Shown: in pieces, positions 12,167 through 25,877 of the stretch
Layout: each line of letters begins with the position of its first letter
How positions within the stretch are numbered: position 1 is the stretch's first letter
NCBI RefSeq assembly: GCF_000189635.1
Contig: NW_002476452.1
Coordinates: 372,001-436,000, forward strand
Direction of reading: 5' to 3'
Source: Tetrahymena thermophila SB210
Taxonomy: Eukaryota > Ciliophora > Oligohymenophorea > Hymenostomatida > Tetrahymenidae
DNA: 64,000 bases
Program-made: the position numbers and the translations under genes
The notes under the pieces: model-generated
Databases searched by the model: none
What the model was told of the DNA's origin: nothing
Seen by the model: only the letters and a program-made list of their open reading frames with translations

Positions 12167-14247
12167 TTTTTTATAAATACTTTTTATGTTTATTTATTGA
12201 TTAATTTATTATTTATTTATTAAATCCTTTTCTATAAACTGGATTTTTAAATTAAATATATTTGACTTATAATTTAATTTTTAATGATATTTTTAGTCAT
12301 TAAACATGTCACAGATTGACATTGATTTTTCGAGCAATTAAAATGCTTATTATTTTATCAAATAAAATTAAGATTCGGGGATATGAGGATTGATATAGAA
12401 AAAGTTTTAATCAGATTAACCAAACAAAATTGATAATTGAGTTTGAATAAAGTTAATATTTTAAATTCTGAACAAAATTGTTTCTTATGATTTCTTGTGA
12501 GAAAAGGAATTATTTTTAATCAATAATAAACATAAATTTTTAACACTCTTACATATGTATTAACTCCGAAAATTAAATTTACACCATGTAATAAGCATTT
12601 TTAGTTCTATTTCTAACTGTGAGTGAAGAATGTTGCTAAATTATATTTAATTAAAAATAAGTAATTAGCTTAATGTAAAGTTATTCTTTCTACAAATTTT
12701 TATGTTAATATCAATAAGTGTAAAATAAATGATAAATTTTATACAAAAACTTTAAAATAAATAAGAAATAGCTTGAAACAGCTTATTTTTTAGTATCACA
12801 AATTTGTAAATTGTATATCACTGAGCAAAGTTATGTAATGATTTTACATCTGATTTGGTTGAATTTAAAAAAAGTAAATAAATCTGAGTTGAATTTTTCA
12901 TTGAGTGTAATTGATTTATGCTCTATTAAAAAAATAAAAAATGTGTAATCTTAGATCGGATATTTCAAATAGCAGGAGTTTGAATCAATTTAAGCTACAT
13001 TCTAATTTTTAATTGTGAATAGATTTCATAAGATTTTATTATTGATTTGTTTTTAATAAATCTTCTACCTTAATTTGTGGAAAATAAAATTTATTTGTTA
13101 AGCCGACTCAAATATAAAGATAAAGTACAAAATTTAATTTTTTTATGAAGATTATTTATCTGTAAACATCTAATTAAATTTGAGCAACTATATATTTACT
13201 TTTTTTTATTTTGGTATTTTTTTTATGTTATCTACCCAAATTCTGCAAAAGTTGTTAAAAAAAATGGTCTGTTATTACTTTTTATTCTTATTTTGAAGAA
13301 GGAATTGTTACATAATAAGTAACTTTAATAAAAAATGAGTTCATTCAATTTATTATAAAGTGTCTTATATTGTTGTCAAATTTTTTAAATAGAATGCAAA
13401 TTATTCTCTTAAATATGTAAACTCCAAAAAAAAATAAATCAAATTTTAATTTTCTAACAATCAATCAATATTAAAATACAATTTTAATTTCTCAAACATA
13501 AATAAAAATTTAAAAAGAAGCAAGTTTACTTTAAGTTGCTTAACTTTTATTTTTTTAACTTACATAAATAATTAAGTATTTAGCTAAATAGAATGTCTCT
13601 ATATTTAACTAGTAAATCAATAGAATAGTACCAAATTTTAGTATAAAAATAAGGCATAAAATATATCTTTACAATTAAATATGCATTTGCTTATAAACTA
13701 ATGTGATTTGTATAAGCAATATATTTTTTTAAATAAACAATAATATTTCCTCATTTTTTTTGATAAAAAATAATTAAAATAATTTTTTTAGATATTTATT
13801 TCTTAACTTTCTGTGAGTAAATGATGAATTTTTTGAAAATAAGGAAAAAATGTGGTAAAAAGATTTTCTTTTTATAAAATTGTACTTGAATGATGTTAGT
13901 ATGATCTTTTCTTAGTTTATATGTTCTATTTTATTGTGGTTTAGATTAACTTTAGTGATAATACGTATATTTGCTTGATTTTCTAAACTAATATAATCAA
14001 GCTCAAAGTAAAAAAATTATCATTAAAAAATTTTTAATTGGAGTGAATAATTTGCTTAAATATTTTCTTCAATCAATCAAAATTAATCCATATAATTTAT
14101 TTTTAGTGTTGGAAAATTATTTAAGAAAAGACGAGCATTTATTAAAAATCTGATCAAAAATTAATCACAAATAAAAACAAAATTAGTTTAAAGATATTTT
14201 AAATTGTAACTCTAATTTTTAAAAGAGTAAATTAAATTTTTTTGTAA
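12167..14247. other. AT-rich spacer between secreted paralogs
   Basis: No gene was recognised. A short match to the paralogs (TAGCAGGAGT context near 12968) may be a relic of a third copy, but it is too short to annotate. Confidence 0.4.
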
Positions 14248-15420
14248 TCAATTTTAGTTTGAAATGTGAAGAACTTTCTCATCTTCAACATAGATCTTTA
14301 ATGAATGGAAAGATGTTTTCAAAATAGCAGGAGTGTCTAGATAAGTAGGAATAAATATAATTACAAATCCTTCGAACTAATTCAAGAATATTGGTTCACC
14401 AGAAACTTCGAATTTATAGAATTTTCTGTAGTCCTTGCTCACAAATATTGTAATTTCTTCAATATCAGGCTGAGAAGTTAATAGAACATCGAATTTGTTG
14501 GATTTTAAGTTATCATAGAATGTTCCATAAGCTGTTTCATTGAGAGCAATCTATCCAGTTTAATCAAGCTTATAAGGAGATTAAGAAGCAATAGCTACAA
14601 ACCAAGGACGAAGAGTTTTTCTGTATTTTTGAACAACAGGTAAAACATTTTAGAAATTTTTTAGAATGTCTCCAATAGTGCTTGGCTCATTAATATCAAG
14701 TGTCATTTCAAACATGAAGTTAAAGTTAAAATACCATTACTTATCACCAAAGGGAGGGAAATCCCAATCTTGATCTCCAAGATTGCTAATAGCATGGACA
14801 ACGTGGTTGGAGATAAAACCTTAGAAGTTTGGATTTTCGTAGAAGTCAAAAAGTTACTTTGCACTGTAGTGGAAGATGTGAGCTATGTTGCAGTCAATAG
14901 AATTATCCAAATATTTAACTTTGTTAAAAAGGCACTTTCTGTAAGAGTCTTCTTTCTTCTCAAAAAGACGAGGTAAAATGATATTATGCTTTCTACAGGT
15001 AAATTAATTAGATGAAACTTGATAACTTAGACTTACATCATCAGACTTAGGAGTATACTTGATAATATTGCATGTTTGATTATTGTATAAGTCAGTAAAA
15101 TTTTCATAGAAAACAATATTTGGAGATTTAGTTTCAGGGAAAAGCTAGACAGTTAAATTTGCATTATAAAGGCATTGATTTAATGTAAAATAGTTAATAG
15201 CAAATTGGTCTAAAGACTAAAATTCAGGGCTACTTTAAGCAGAAAAGTTGTAATTATTTTGATATGCATGACCCAATTCGAAGTGTGGATGTATCGGCAT
15301 ACAACTAGCAGTACTGTTATTATGAGTTGGCAGAAGTCTACAGCTGTAAGGGACATTCTGCTCACTAGCAAGACAGCAGGAAACAAAAAGAAGAAAAATT
15401 AAAGTAGAGCTATTTTTCAT
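14248..15420 (-). CDS. Secreted protein of unknown function, paralog B, 390 aa
   Basis: The frame starts at ATG 15418-15420 and stops at TGA 14248-14250 without introns. The signal peptide is MKNSSTLIFLLFVSCCLAS. The mature part keeps the same order of blocks as the paralog at 11003-12166: YSCRLLPTHN near the start, FTCRKH in the middle, SNLGDQDWDFPPFGDKQWYF, YRKTLRPWFVAIASQSPY and TYLDTPAILKTSFHS near the end. Cysteine positions and N-glycosylation sequons are largely shared. Identity is high at the C-terminus and lower near the N-terminus. I do not recognise the family. Confidence 0.85.
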
Positions 15421-18131
15421 TTTTAATTAAGTTTTGTTTAGAATAGTTATGATTATTTATTTTATAAACTTTTTAGTAAGATTTTGTGGCCAAGTATATA
15501 AAAGAGTTTTTCTGTGCATTTATATTATTTAATGTAAGCAACGAGACAAAAGCCAAAGAATGGATTTTACTTTTGTGTAAAAGGTATAATTAATTAATAT
15601 CAAAATCACCTAATTTTTAAGGTCAATATTTGAGCTTTTCTTTTAGAAAATTTGATAAATTATTTTCACAAATAAATTCATTAACTTCTCATTTTCTTCA
15701 TAGAATATTTTATTTTTATCAAAAATTTTACAATTTTTATCAGATTTTGTTAATTTCATGTTTTGATTTGTGGATTTCGAATTAAGTATTACAAATTTAA
15801 TTTATTGTGTTAACCTTTAATTTTAAAATCAAATAATCTTAAATAAATTAAATTCTTTAAGATCTTATCAAATTATCAATTCATTAAATTACTATACAAA
15901 TAAATATATCATATAACATTACTCAAATCAATCTAACTTAAAAAAAATAGATATTTTAGTATAAGCGAGCATGCAATTCAGGGAATTATGTATTAAGACT
16001 TTGTTATCAAATAAATCAATTTTAAGAATATATTTTGGATTATTTATTTTACCTTATATTTTGATAAATTTCTTAGATTAAATTTGTGGATAACATTCAA
16101 TAATATTTATAACCATACTAAATATATTTTTAATTTCAAATTTGATAAATGTTTTGGTTAAAGTAAATTCACCGAAAATTAATTCAAGCTTTCATAAGAT
16201 GAATTTTCTCTCTATTAATTTTTATAAATTATGCGAAAATCTTGCATAAATTATAAAATAAAATGTCATTTTAAATAAAATCTCCTTAGTTTTTATACAT
16301 AAATATACCACATTTTTAGATATGAAATATATTCTATTTTTTATTCATGTAACAATTACAAAATTTTACATTTTTTATTTTAAGATCTTGCTCATTTTTA
16401 ACTAGTTTATTTTAAAAAGAAGAAAATTTGAGGATTCAGATTAATATATTAAAAATAAAGTAAAGTAAACTCGTTAAATATATTTAGGAGATTGAACAAA
16501 AGGAGCAATTTTGAATAATTCAAATGGATTAATAAATTTTAAGAGATTTAAATTGTGGACAGAACATTTTTAAAATAATATTCTAAATAAATTTTTTTTT
16601 GGATTATTTATTTTTTAAAAATATTAGTAGTTTTTCTATTTATAAGATAATATAATGAAGGAAAATTGATATAGTATGACATGATTTTCAATTAAATCTC
16701 CTTATTTAAACATAAACAAATATACTAAAAATAAAAAATACAAATTCATTAAATTATAATTTTATTGTATGTAAGAAAATAAAATTAAAAATGTTTGAAA
16801 GAAAAAAGGATATTGTTAATTTTTAAGTCATTTATTGGAAAAAGAATGAAATTTCATGATTCAATAAAATAAAATAAAAATAAAGTAAAGAGAGCGCATT
16901 AAATTATTTTAAAACTTTGAATAAAAGGTGAAATTATGAAATAATTTAAAAGAATTTTTAAAAAAGAACTAATTTGATGATATGAAAATTGTGGAGAGAA
17001 AATAAACCCATTAAATTAGTTATTAAATAGGAAATTTATTAGAAAAATAAAATTAAAATTAATTTTTGATGGAAAAGTAAGTTATATGTTGAATTGATAA
17101 GAATTGGTGGCATGAATGATTTGAATGAATTAAAATTAATTTTTGATGGAAAAGTAAGTTATATGTTGAATTGATAAGAATTGGTGGCATGAATGATTTG
17201 AATGAATTAAAATTACATTTACAATTCAACCAAAAAATGATCACAAATTTAATGACTGAATATTTTGTTAATTAAAGATTAGAATTTAATTTATTTCACC
17301 AAAAATCTTTTGATAAAAACATTTTCAAAGAAAGCTAAAGAGGCTTTGATTAGATTTATTCTATTTTTAAATAGGAAATATAATCTTCATACACAAAACT
17401 GATATAAATATCATTTTAAACACAATAAATGTATTAACTGTAATATATCTGAGTCTATTGTTATATACCAAAATAAATAAATTTAATATAACGAGACTCA
17501 AAAAATTCATCTTTTATCAACTTTCATTTCATCTCTCGACCTTGACAAGAGAAGTTACAGTTATTCAAAAAAAATAAGAATCCTCTTTATTTCAAAAATG
17601 TATATTTTATATAAAATAAAAATGGAGGTGATTTAGATAATATTTATTTTGCTAAAATATAGATTTTGATGTAGAAATATGTTTTAAGTAATATTTATTT
17701 GTTAAAAATTAAAATTTAAAATAAATTTAAGGAAAAGCTAGTTTATAAAAAATGAAATTCATTATTTTGAAGAAAAAAAGGATAAATAAATTCTACTCAT
17801 CTCATAAAATAATTTAAATAATTTTTGTAAAGAACAATGAAATAAAAGAATTATTTTTTCAAAGCTTAAATAAAATAAAAATAGAAAAATGTTTATACAA
17901 ATGATAAAGGAGATAAAAATAATTGCAATATTTTGGCAGATCATAATAGATTTTTAATAATATTTATTTATAATAGATATATATTTATTTATGTATGTAT
18001 GTATGTATATATATATGAATGAATAAAAACTAGATTGAAAGTTTAGATTCACTTCTAAAAAATTGTTTTACATTAATCACTTTATAAATTAAAATTATAA
18101 TTAAAATATATATTTATTTGCTTCATTACTT
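15421..18131. other. AT-rich spacer with simple repeats
   Basis: No coding pattern was recognised across this 2.7 kb. It contains the 77-bp tandem duplication at 17051 and a TATG/TA microsatellite near 17990-18020. Confidence 0.45.
17051..17215. repeat. 77-bp tandem duplication (two copies plus partial)
   Basis: The unit beginning AATTAAAATTAATTTTTGAT occurs at 17051 and again at 17128, and its first ten or so bases recur at 17205. The two full copies are essentially identical, implying a recent duplication. The period is not a multiple of three and no gene spans it. Confidence 0.85.
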
Positions 18132-21100
18132 TCATTACTGGTGTTTTAGCTTGAAGGTTATTGAAGAGTTTTATTCATCAAAGTCCAAATAATAGTTTCT
18201 AAAGGCATTTATATCAGCTTAAGGTTATATTGCTTAGAAGGAATCTATGTTGTAATTCTAGCTAAAGTAATTAGAAATATTATTCTTTAAAAACTATTCA
18301 AAGGAAGGTAAAAATTTTTTTTGATTTTAGATTTCACTCAATCTATTCATACAGTATTAAAGCATAGCATGTTAATACTTATCTGCAAATGGTTCAAATA
18401 GATTTCCATTTAGTATATGAGTAATTTAGATGTATTTCTTGGACTGTGTATTTTTCTAAATTAAGGAAGTTTTATAAACTTTTAGTTCTACCATTGATTT
18501 TTGCTTGAAATTCGCATCTATATGTTAAAGGGATTATCCGAAGTATGTTTGTAATTCCTAAGCACTATTCAATCCTTTGCTATAGTAATTATGAATCAAA
18601 ATAAGCTCTTTTACTACTAATGACTCCTCATTTTCAATTCTGTTGAGAATTTCGCTTAACATCTTTTATTCTTCCTAATATTTTTAAAGAAATATTTTCA
18701 AAAAAAAATTATTCATAAATTTGAAATAAAAATACTTAAGTAAATTTATCAAAAACGATTATTAAAGTTTGTGTGTTTTTAATGAAGAAATCTATCCAAA
18801 AGAAATCTCTTCTGTTTGTCTTAGCTATTTGCTCTTCAACTATTTTAATAAAAATATTATTTTAATTAATTAATTAAGAATAAATAAAAAAAATTAATTT
18901 AGTTTAAAAATAATTTTAATTAGAAAATAATTAAGTAATATGATAAGCCTTTACTCATAGTAGAGAACTACTTTTGTTAGGCGAGATCAGTGATGCTGCT
19001 CTAGCTGATTTGTTACTAGTTGTCAATTTGAATAGGTTGCATGTAAGAATACTCAAAAATAGCAATATTTTCATCTAAAATAATATTCAGTTTGGGATCA
19101 AAATAGGTTGTTTTTTTCAACTCCTCTACTGTCTGCAAGCTTCCTTTCATCAACCCATTAATTAAGGTAGTCTTGCCAGATTTTGGCATACCTAGCACAC
19201 CAATGACCTATTCTAATTCATGAAGATTAGCTTTGCAATGCATTTCTTATATTTTCCATCCATCTTCTATGAGTCTCTCTACGCTTCCAGAGCAATCCAA
19301 AGAATATGACCACTCCATGATGCTATTTTATATTTGCTTTCCTATTATTATTTTATTAATTAAGGATAAAGGAAAATAGTATTAAAAATAATTAATTTTA
19401 TTACTCGCATTGTTAAGAGTTCCCAAAGAGTGCAGATCAGAAGAAGAGGAAAATGATTTTCTTCTCTTCATAGGTTAAATGTCTAGATCAATCAAGTCAT
19501 TAGGAATATTTAGCCTTTGAAATTTAGTGAGATTTATAATCAGGTAGTCTTTGATTTAATACAGTTTTTATTTAAGAATTTAAATCTCATGATTTTTGGC
19601 TCCAATTAGTCTTTCAAGTTCTTCTATTCTACTCTCAGAACTAATGAGAAGTGAGCTATTTCTAAGAGATTTCTTTTTAGACATAGGAGATGGTGAATTA
19701 GAAATAAACTCATCATTAAAGCACTTTTCGTTTTTTTCGATTGTCTAAAACCCGATGCTGTTAGTCATAATTTCATCGTTTGTACTTTTGGAGCCTTCTT
19801 TTTTGAGTTGATAGTTTTTTCTTTTTTAAACGTTTCTCATAGTGTCTTAATTAGTACCAGTACTGCAGTCATCCTCTTCATTAATAGTTTCTGCTTCCAT
19901 TTTTGTAACTTGGTTATTGATAAAGTCTTACATGTTTAATGGATTAGCACTTTAGCTTAAATTAACTGACTAAAGAGTTATTTTTTTGAAGGTGCCATTT
20001 GCAATGTTATTTTAGCTGTTCTGTGAACGTTGAATCAAATTATCGATAGATGAGGGAGATTACTCAAGTTTCAAATCAATATTCTATTACTTGTCATCAA
20101 TTTTTAGTTCGCTTTCACTGAACTTCTCTTAAATTTATTTCATTTACTTCATCATCTCTTCTTTTTAATCCATAAGAGAATGAAGTAATTATAAAACTTC
20201 ATTGTTACAGGCAGATTAATTTAACTTCCATTCGAACTCTTTCTTTATTTGTTATTCTTTTAGAAGATGCTCCTCCATCTGTTTCTTTAGGTTTTTCTCA
20301 TTTTAAATGTTGTACTGCTCTCTAGCTTAACAAATCTACAACTCTATCTACGCTTCACGTAGCTTTTCTCTATGCTCTAAACTCTTGATTCTTTCTTTTA
20401 ATTCATTGTTTTCTTTTTCTAATTCGATTATCTTTGCTTAATCATCCTATTGATATTATATATTGTTCTAATTATTATTACTATTATTGTTGATGCTATT
20501 TTTTTGGTTTTAACTTTTAATACTTCCACTATCTATAGTGTATAGTTTTGCCCCTTCATCTTCAGTAACATTGGATGAAGTGACTGGGTTATCAGAACTA
20601 TTTATATTAATGTGATAATGATACTTAGTATTATTTAAATTATTACTTTAATTTTTATCATTGTTAGAAGATTTTTTTTATTCAAAAAACTTTAAGTTTT
20701 AATATATGTCATTCTAAAGTTATTATTATTTTTAATATGATGAATCTTTACTAACATATTATATTTGAAGAGAATTATTTTTTGTTCTTATCAAATTACT
20801 ATTGCTCTCTAACACTTAACTGTTCCTGCCATGATTATTTAGAATTTATGTTATTTTGCTTGCTTGATTGGTATTTTTATCAAATATTTCTAAACCGCCA
20901 CTTTTATTCTTCAATGGGGAACTATATATTTACTATTGCAATTGCTACTAAGAATAATTTCCTAAATTTGCTGATTTAGGTTTTTATAAGCTAAAAGAGT
21001 TAGAGCTTTGAGGAGCTATTTGTAAATATGGGTCTTTTGGCTTTTCATACTGATAAAATCCAGGGCTCATCACACTTTATTAAGTAATACTCTATGGAAG

Positions 21101-21748
21101 AGTTTTATTTGCAAAGCTATTAAAGTATTACTTAGTATTTCCATTAATTTAGTTTGACTGAGAAAGGAAGTTATTCCCACTTGCATTTAGTTGAGATTAA
21201 ATTAAACTAGAAGAATTCATCTACTGATGCTATTAATTTTTTTATTGCAGATTAATTTGAGTAAATAAATTGCTATTAGATACGTTCGTAATACCATTAA
21301 CGCTTCTGAATTAAGGCGAAGTGTCAGTAGACTTCGAATTGTCTACATTCTACATATTTAATGAACTTTGATAGCCACTTAAATTGACTACGTTTTAAAT
21401 ATTGCATGGTATTTGGTGTTGGGAGTTGGTTCTGCCATCCATTTTTTTGATTACGTTATTTTCGTATGTAATATTCTAAGCTTATTATTTTTAGTTGGGC
21501 TAAGTAGAAGAAATACTATAACAAGAAGTTTTATTGTATAAATTTTAAGAAGATAAGTTGTAGGCTTACTTAGAATTACTGCTGTAGCCTGATAAATATT
21601 AGCTATTATTATTAGTAAAAGTAGCTAGGCTGTTCTGCTTCTGCTTTTAAAGCTTTAGTTAGTTTTTATCTAAAGAAGATTTAATTAATGGAGATATAGA
21701 ACCTCTATTTTATTAATAATCTTCAGATTAGTTTAATAAATTACTCAT
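18132..21748 (-). CDS. Asn/Ser-rich coiled-coil protein with C-terminal GTPase domain, four exons, 1125 aa
   Basis: Exons on the minus strand are 21748-19405, 19341-18955, 18839-18736 and 18674-18132. The introns (19342-19404, 18840-18954, 18675-18735; 63, 115 and 61 nt) all begin GT and end AG and keep phase. Residues 1-~400 are Asn/Ser/Gln-rich and disordered. About 420-560 form a coiled coil (IIELEKENNELKERIKSLEH), and a second short one lies near 720-760. The GTPase part starts at ~830 with the P-loop VLGMPKSGKTT, followed in exons 3-4 by TLIIVFDKFTQ and LILIHNYY. These match the corresponding strands of the two other GTPases in this window (LLIVVSNLT and YIVHNL). No good DxxG is visible, so GTP hydrolysis is uncertain. 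The start is the first ATG after an in-frame TGA. Confidence 0.85.
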
Positions 21749-23954
21749 AAATACTCTTTTTTAATTCTATTTCTTTAAATGTGTTTTTAGCTATCTAAAA
21801 GTTCAACTGTAATCTGTGATTGATCGCTTCTTCAAATCTTTATTATAAAAATAATTTTAATTGTTTATTTTTAGTACAAAAAATAGGCCATTGTAATTAT
21901 TTATTTTTCATTGATTATTATTTCTACTATTAAATGGCGACAATTACAACTTAAATTCCATTATATTTTATTGAATTAAAATGTAAATCCAATATGATAA
22001 ATATCTAAATTTACATGAATTTCGCTTGTGCTAATTACTGTTTAAATACTTTCTTATTTACTAGATTTGTAGTAAATACCTTTCTAGTTTGTTTGTGATT
22101 GGTTTGCTCTACTAGATGAATTTTATTTATTTCTTTATAATTAATTAATCGATTGTTCTTATTTGTTATTTGTTATTTCTTATTTTATTTATTTGGTGTT
22201 GGCATGAGTTGTTTTTCTTGATAGCTTCGATTTCATCAAAGTTCTATGTAAAAATAAAAACTAGCAGCTTCTAATGGTATATAATAAATGCATTAATTCC
22301 CTATTTGTTTATTTGTTTATTTTTTGACCTTTTTAATAGCTTTAATAAGACATGAATAAATGAATAAACAAACTAATTTGGTTTTTTTCTCAAATTTTCA
22401 TAAATTTCTAAAAAAAAACTGATTAATTAATTGATTTCTACTTCCTCAAACTAAATAATATGAATCTATTCATGAAATACTATTATCAATACAATTATCA
22501 ACATAGAAATACTAATTTTATTAATGAGATTCCAAAACACATAGAATAATAAATAACATCTTCCTTTACATTGATTACTATATTTTTATTTATTTTGATA
22601 ATTTATTTTTGTAAAACTATGAATTTTCATTTGTGGTTATAAACAAAATAAATTTAATAAACATTTAAAAAAATTTAATTTTTGAGTTAACTTAATTCTT
22701 ATTTTAAAAAATTTATAATAAACTGACTCACATATAAACAAATAAGCATTTATTTATTTATTTTAAAGTATAATCAATAATTAATTCTAATGAAATATTG
22801 ATAATATTATAAAAATTAATTCCTTCAAGAGAAAGAATCTTAGCTTTTCTCTGATTCAATAGCTTTTATAGTAATAACTGAAAATAGTAATGATGGAAGA
22901 ATTTTTTAGATAGCTAATTAAAGCTACAGTTGCTTGATATGTTTTTGAAATATATACAAAAATTTATCTAATATAAATTAAAGTTATATCTATCAATATT
23001 TTTGATTATATTTCTATTTTTTTTTAGCATTTTTTCAGATAATCTATTGCAATAAAATAATATACTTTGTATCAATATGTGTAAAAGGTATAGAAGAATT
23101 TATTTAATTTGGCGACTAATAAAAAAAAGCATCATATCGATTGATTTATTTATCTTTAACGAATACAGCCATCCGCTAATTTTGTCAAAAATACAAATAA
23201 TTATATAAAAAAAGTTATCAAATCAAAACAACATTTTTTTGAAAAAATTAAATTTCAAAAGAAAAATACTGTAAGCTGTATAATTTTAATCAAATCTCAT
23301 GGACTTTCATGAAGAATTAGCATGCTTTTAGTATTATTGTTTTAGCATTTTTTGCAAAATTTAATTTTTTAAGGTTTGATTTGAATTGTTACAGCTGAAG
23401 TAAAATCAATAGTACCATGTTATAAATAAATTTATATCACAGTAAACCATTAAAAACAGCAACAGTAATATAAATATAGTCAGCTTGAATTAATAACTAG
23501 TAAATCCTTAGATAAATAAATTCTGATTTTTTCAATACTTTACTTAAATAATTCTGCAAAAGATGAATTTGCAATATTATTTATGTGGCATTACTTATTT
23601 TAATTACTTATAAAAATCTTTAAGAATAATTAGAAAAGTGAAAAATTATAGAAAAAATTTGTTTACATTTTTTATTTTTTAAATTATAAAAATTGATTTT
23701 TGTTAAAATCGCTTAGTATTTTTACTTTTTTAATAAAATTTTGATAAAATTACAATATTATTTTAAGCCACAAACATCTTTGAATGAAGTAGTCCAACGA
23801 AGGATGAAAAACTTTTTATTTATAAATTATAAATAAATAAATACAAAACTTTAGAATATATTTTTATAAAAGTATAAAATATGTATGTACATGACTTTAT
23901 TAAAGAGTGAGCAAAAATATTTATATTTATACACATAAAAAATTATGGGTTTTT
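21749..23954. other. AT-rich spacer
   Basis: I recognise no gene. The divergent coiled-coil GTPase gene begins at the left edge and the next minus-strand gene ends at the right edge. Confidence 0.45.
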
Positions 23955-25877
23955 TCAATGGGTAGAATTGAACTCTGTTGTATAAACTACGCTGTTATTA
24001 TAACAATTTTAACCTGGATTAGAGTAGCTTAAAGCTGTTTGGAATTGAGATTAATCTTATTTAAATGTACTGTTGGTTGGGTATGTTTATTATTGGTGCT
24101 ACTATTAATTTTCTTATGTTACTAGTATCGATTTTAATTAAGATAATGTATTGTCAAAAGCATTTTCAAATTTTTTAGCTGTTTCTATTTGTTTTTCAGT
24201 ATTTTTAATAGGAGTTAGTTATTTCTTTTTATTGCTCATTGAATTTTATAATTTTGATATGATTTGTATGAGTTGCTACTAAACTTGAGAACTGTCTTAG
24301 CTTGTTCTATTCAAAGTATCTTAATTATTATGCCTCTTATTTGGAGAAACACTCATTTAATAAGTATAATTACTCTCGTTGTTCGAAATTGAACTTATTG
24401 GATTTTTATTTAGCTTTAAAGTTGTATGAATTGGTTAAAACTTTTAATTTGAAGTTGACTCCAGTGTATAGCTATTTGTAGTATTCAGTTACTTGTTTGC
24501 TATTTTGTTTGGAGAAGTATATTCAGAGGCACTGTATCCTAAACTGTTTTCGTTTTTATACTATTTTTCATTACTTTTTTCTATTTAGTTTCTCAAGGGA
24601 GTTTAGCATATTGTTGTTTAATTCATGTTAGGAGAACTTAAACTATCAGATGTATGGAATTTAACATTTTACATTTTACCTGAATTCATTTTCTCCTATT
24701 AAATATTCTGGTATCTCTTCTCAGCCTCCAATTCCTCTAATTTTATTTACATCTAAATACGAATATCTCTTTCTTTGAGTAATTCTTTAGATTGCTTTTC
24801 TTAAAGCTCTTTGGTTTCTCGCAATTATTTATTTGCTTACTACAACTTAGCCTCATAGTCTTCAACCAATCGGTGCTCTAACTCCTACTTAGTTATATTT
24901 AATTAATTATTTTGTCTAAATTCCTATTCCTTTGAAGGGTTATTTGCTGACTAAGATTTCGTGAAGGCTATTTTTGTTGGGGATATTGAATGTATTGAGT
25001 TTTTCATTTAGCTGTTTGTAGGAGAAATTAAGCGAATTTAAGACCCATCATGCAAATTGCTATTTAAAGAACGTGGTTTATTTTATGGAGAAAGGTTACC
25101 TACTCTAGTTATATGCTCTTCATTTATTATTTGATGATTTTCGATTTACTAATTCTTCAAAGGACTTGAGGATCTAGATAAATTTTAAAGATTATTCTAC
25201 TAGCAAGGAATAGCATTTATTGGATTAGCTTTGCAAGGATTTTTGGATCCTGTAGATAATTCACTCTAGGTAAGTTGTTCACTGCAAGCAATTTGATGAT
25301 CGTGTAGGTATTACTAATTTTACTCTTGTTAATCAATAATTTTTTTCTTTTCTTCTATAAGAACCTCTATCTCTTTATTAAGCTTGTCAATTTCTTGCTT
25401 GAGATAAAAAGATTCCTCTAATTGCTGCTAAGTAAATTCCTGGTTATCCGAATTACTCTATTGACTGTTATTTGCTTTAAAACTAAAATTTTGAGGATAA
25501 CTAATTATCTGCTGCAAGCCTCTTTCTAAGAGCTATGAATTTAAAAGGTTAATTTAACTCTTGTAGTCTTCCTCTTATTTTTCCATCTAACGAAGGCGCT
25601 TAACTAAATTAAGATTTTATTCCTCTATTTATGAGCACTTCTATTCAAAATGACTATGAATATCTAAAAGAATTTTATCATTCTAGTTAACTCTATCAGT
25701 GTTTATAGACTAATCTAAGTTTTCTTGCAATTTAGATAATGATTCCTATAACTTGCCTTCTAGCTTTGAATGGAATTCTCTAGATCTGCCTATAGCATTG
25801 CTTACGTTAGTATTTAAGTTTTACAGCTTAGAGTGCATCTCCTTAAGCTATTTTATGTTAACAGAAGTATTACTCAT
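23955..25877 (-). CDS. Coiled-coil and Ser/Asn-rich protein, 640 aa
   Basis: An intronless frame runs from ATG 25875-25877 to TGA 23955-23957. Residues ~1-130 and ~150-200 form coiled coils (e.g. EEQNLNLVKRLRQMEKQEED), a low-complexity Ser/Asn linker follows, and a strong coiled coil returns at ~290-390 (HRLVEDYEAKLQQANKQL). The C-terminal 230 residues are Ser/Thr/Asn-rich and probably disordered. There are scattered SP/TP sites (SISPTK, YTSPNK) that could be phosphorylated. No enzyme motif is present. Such proteins are common in ciliate basal bodies and cortex, but the assignment is only a guess. Confidence 0.8.

Noticed and set aside
12955-13000. Short match to secreted paralogs (TTTCAAATAGCAGGAGT)
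   Set aside because: About 17 bases only; chance or a tiny relic cannot be told apart.
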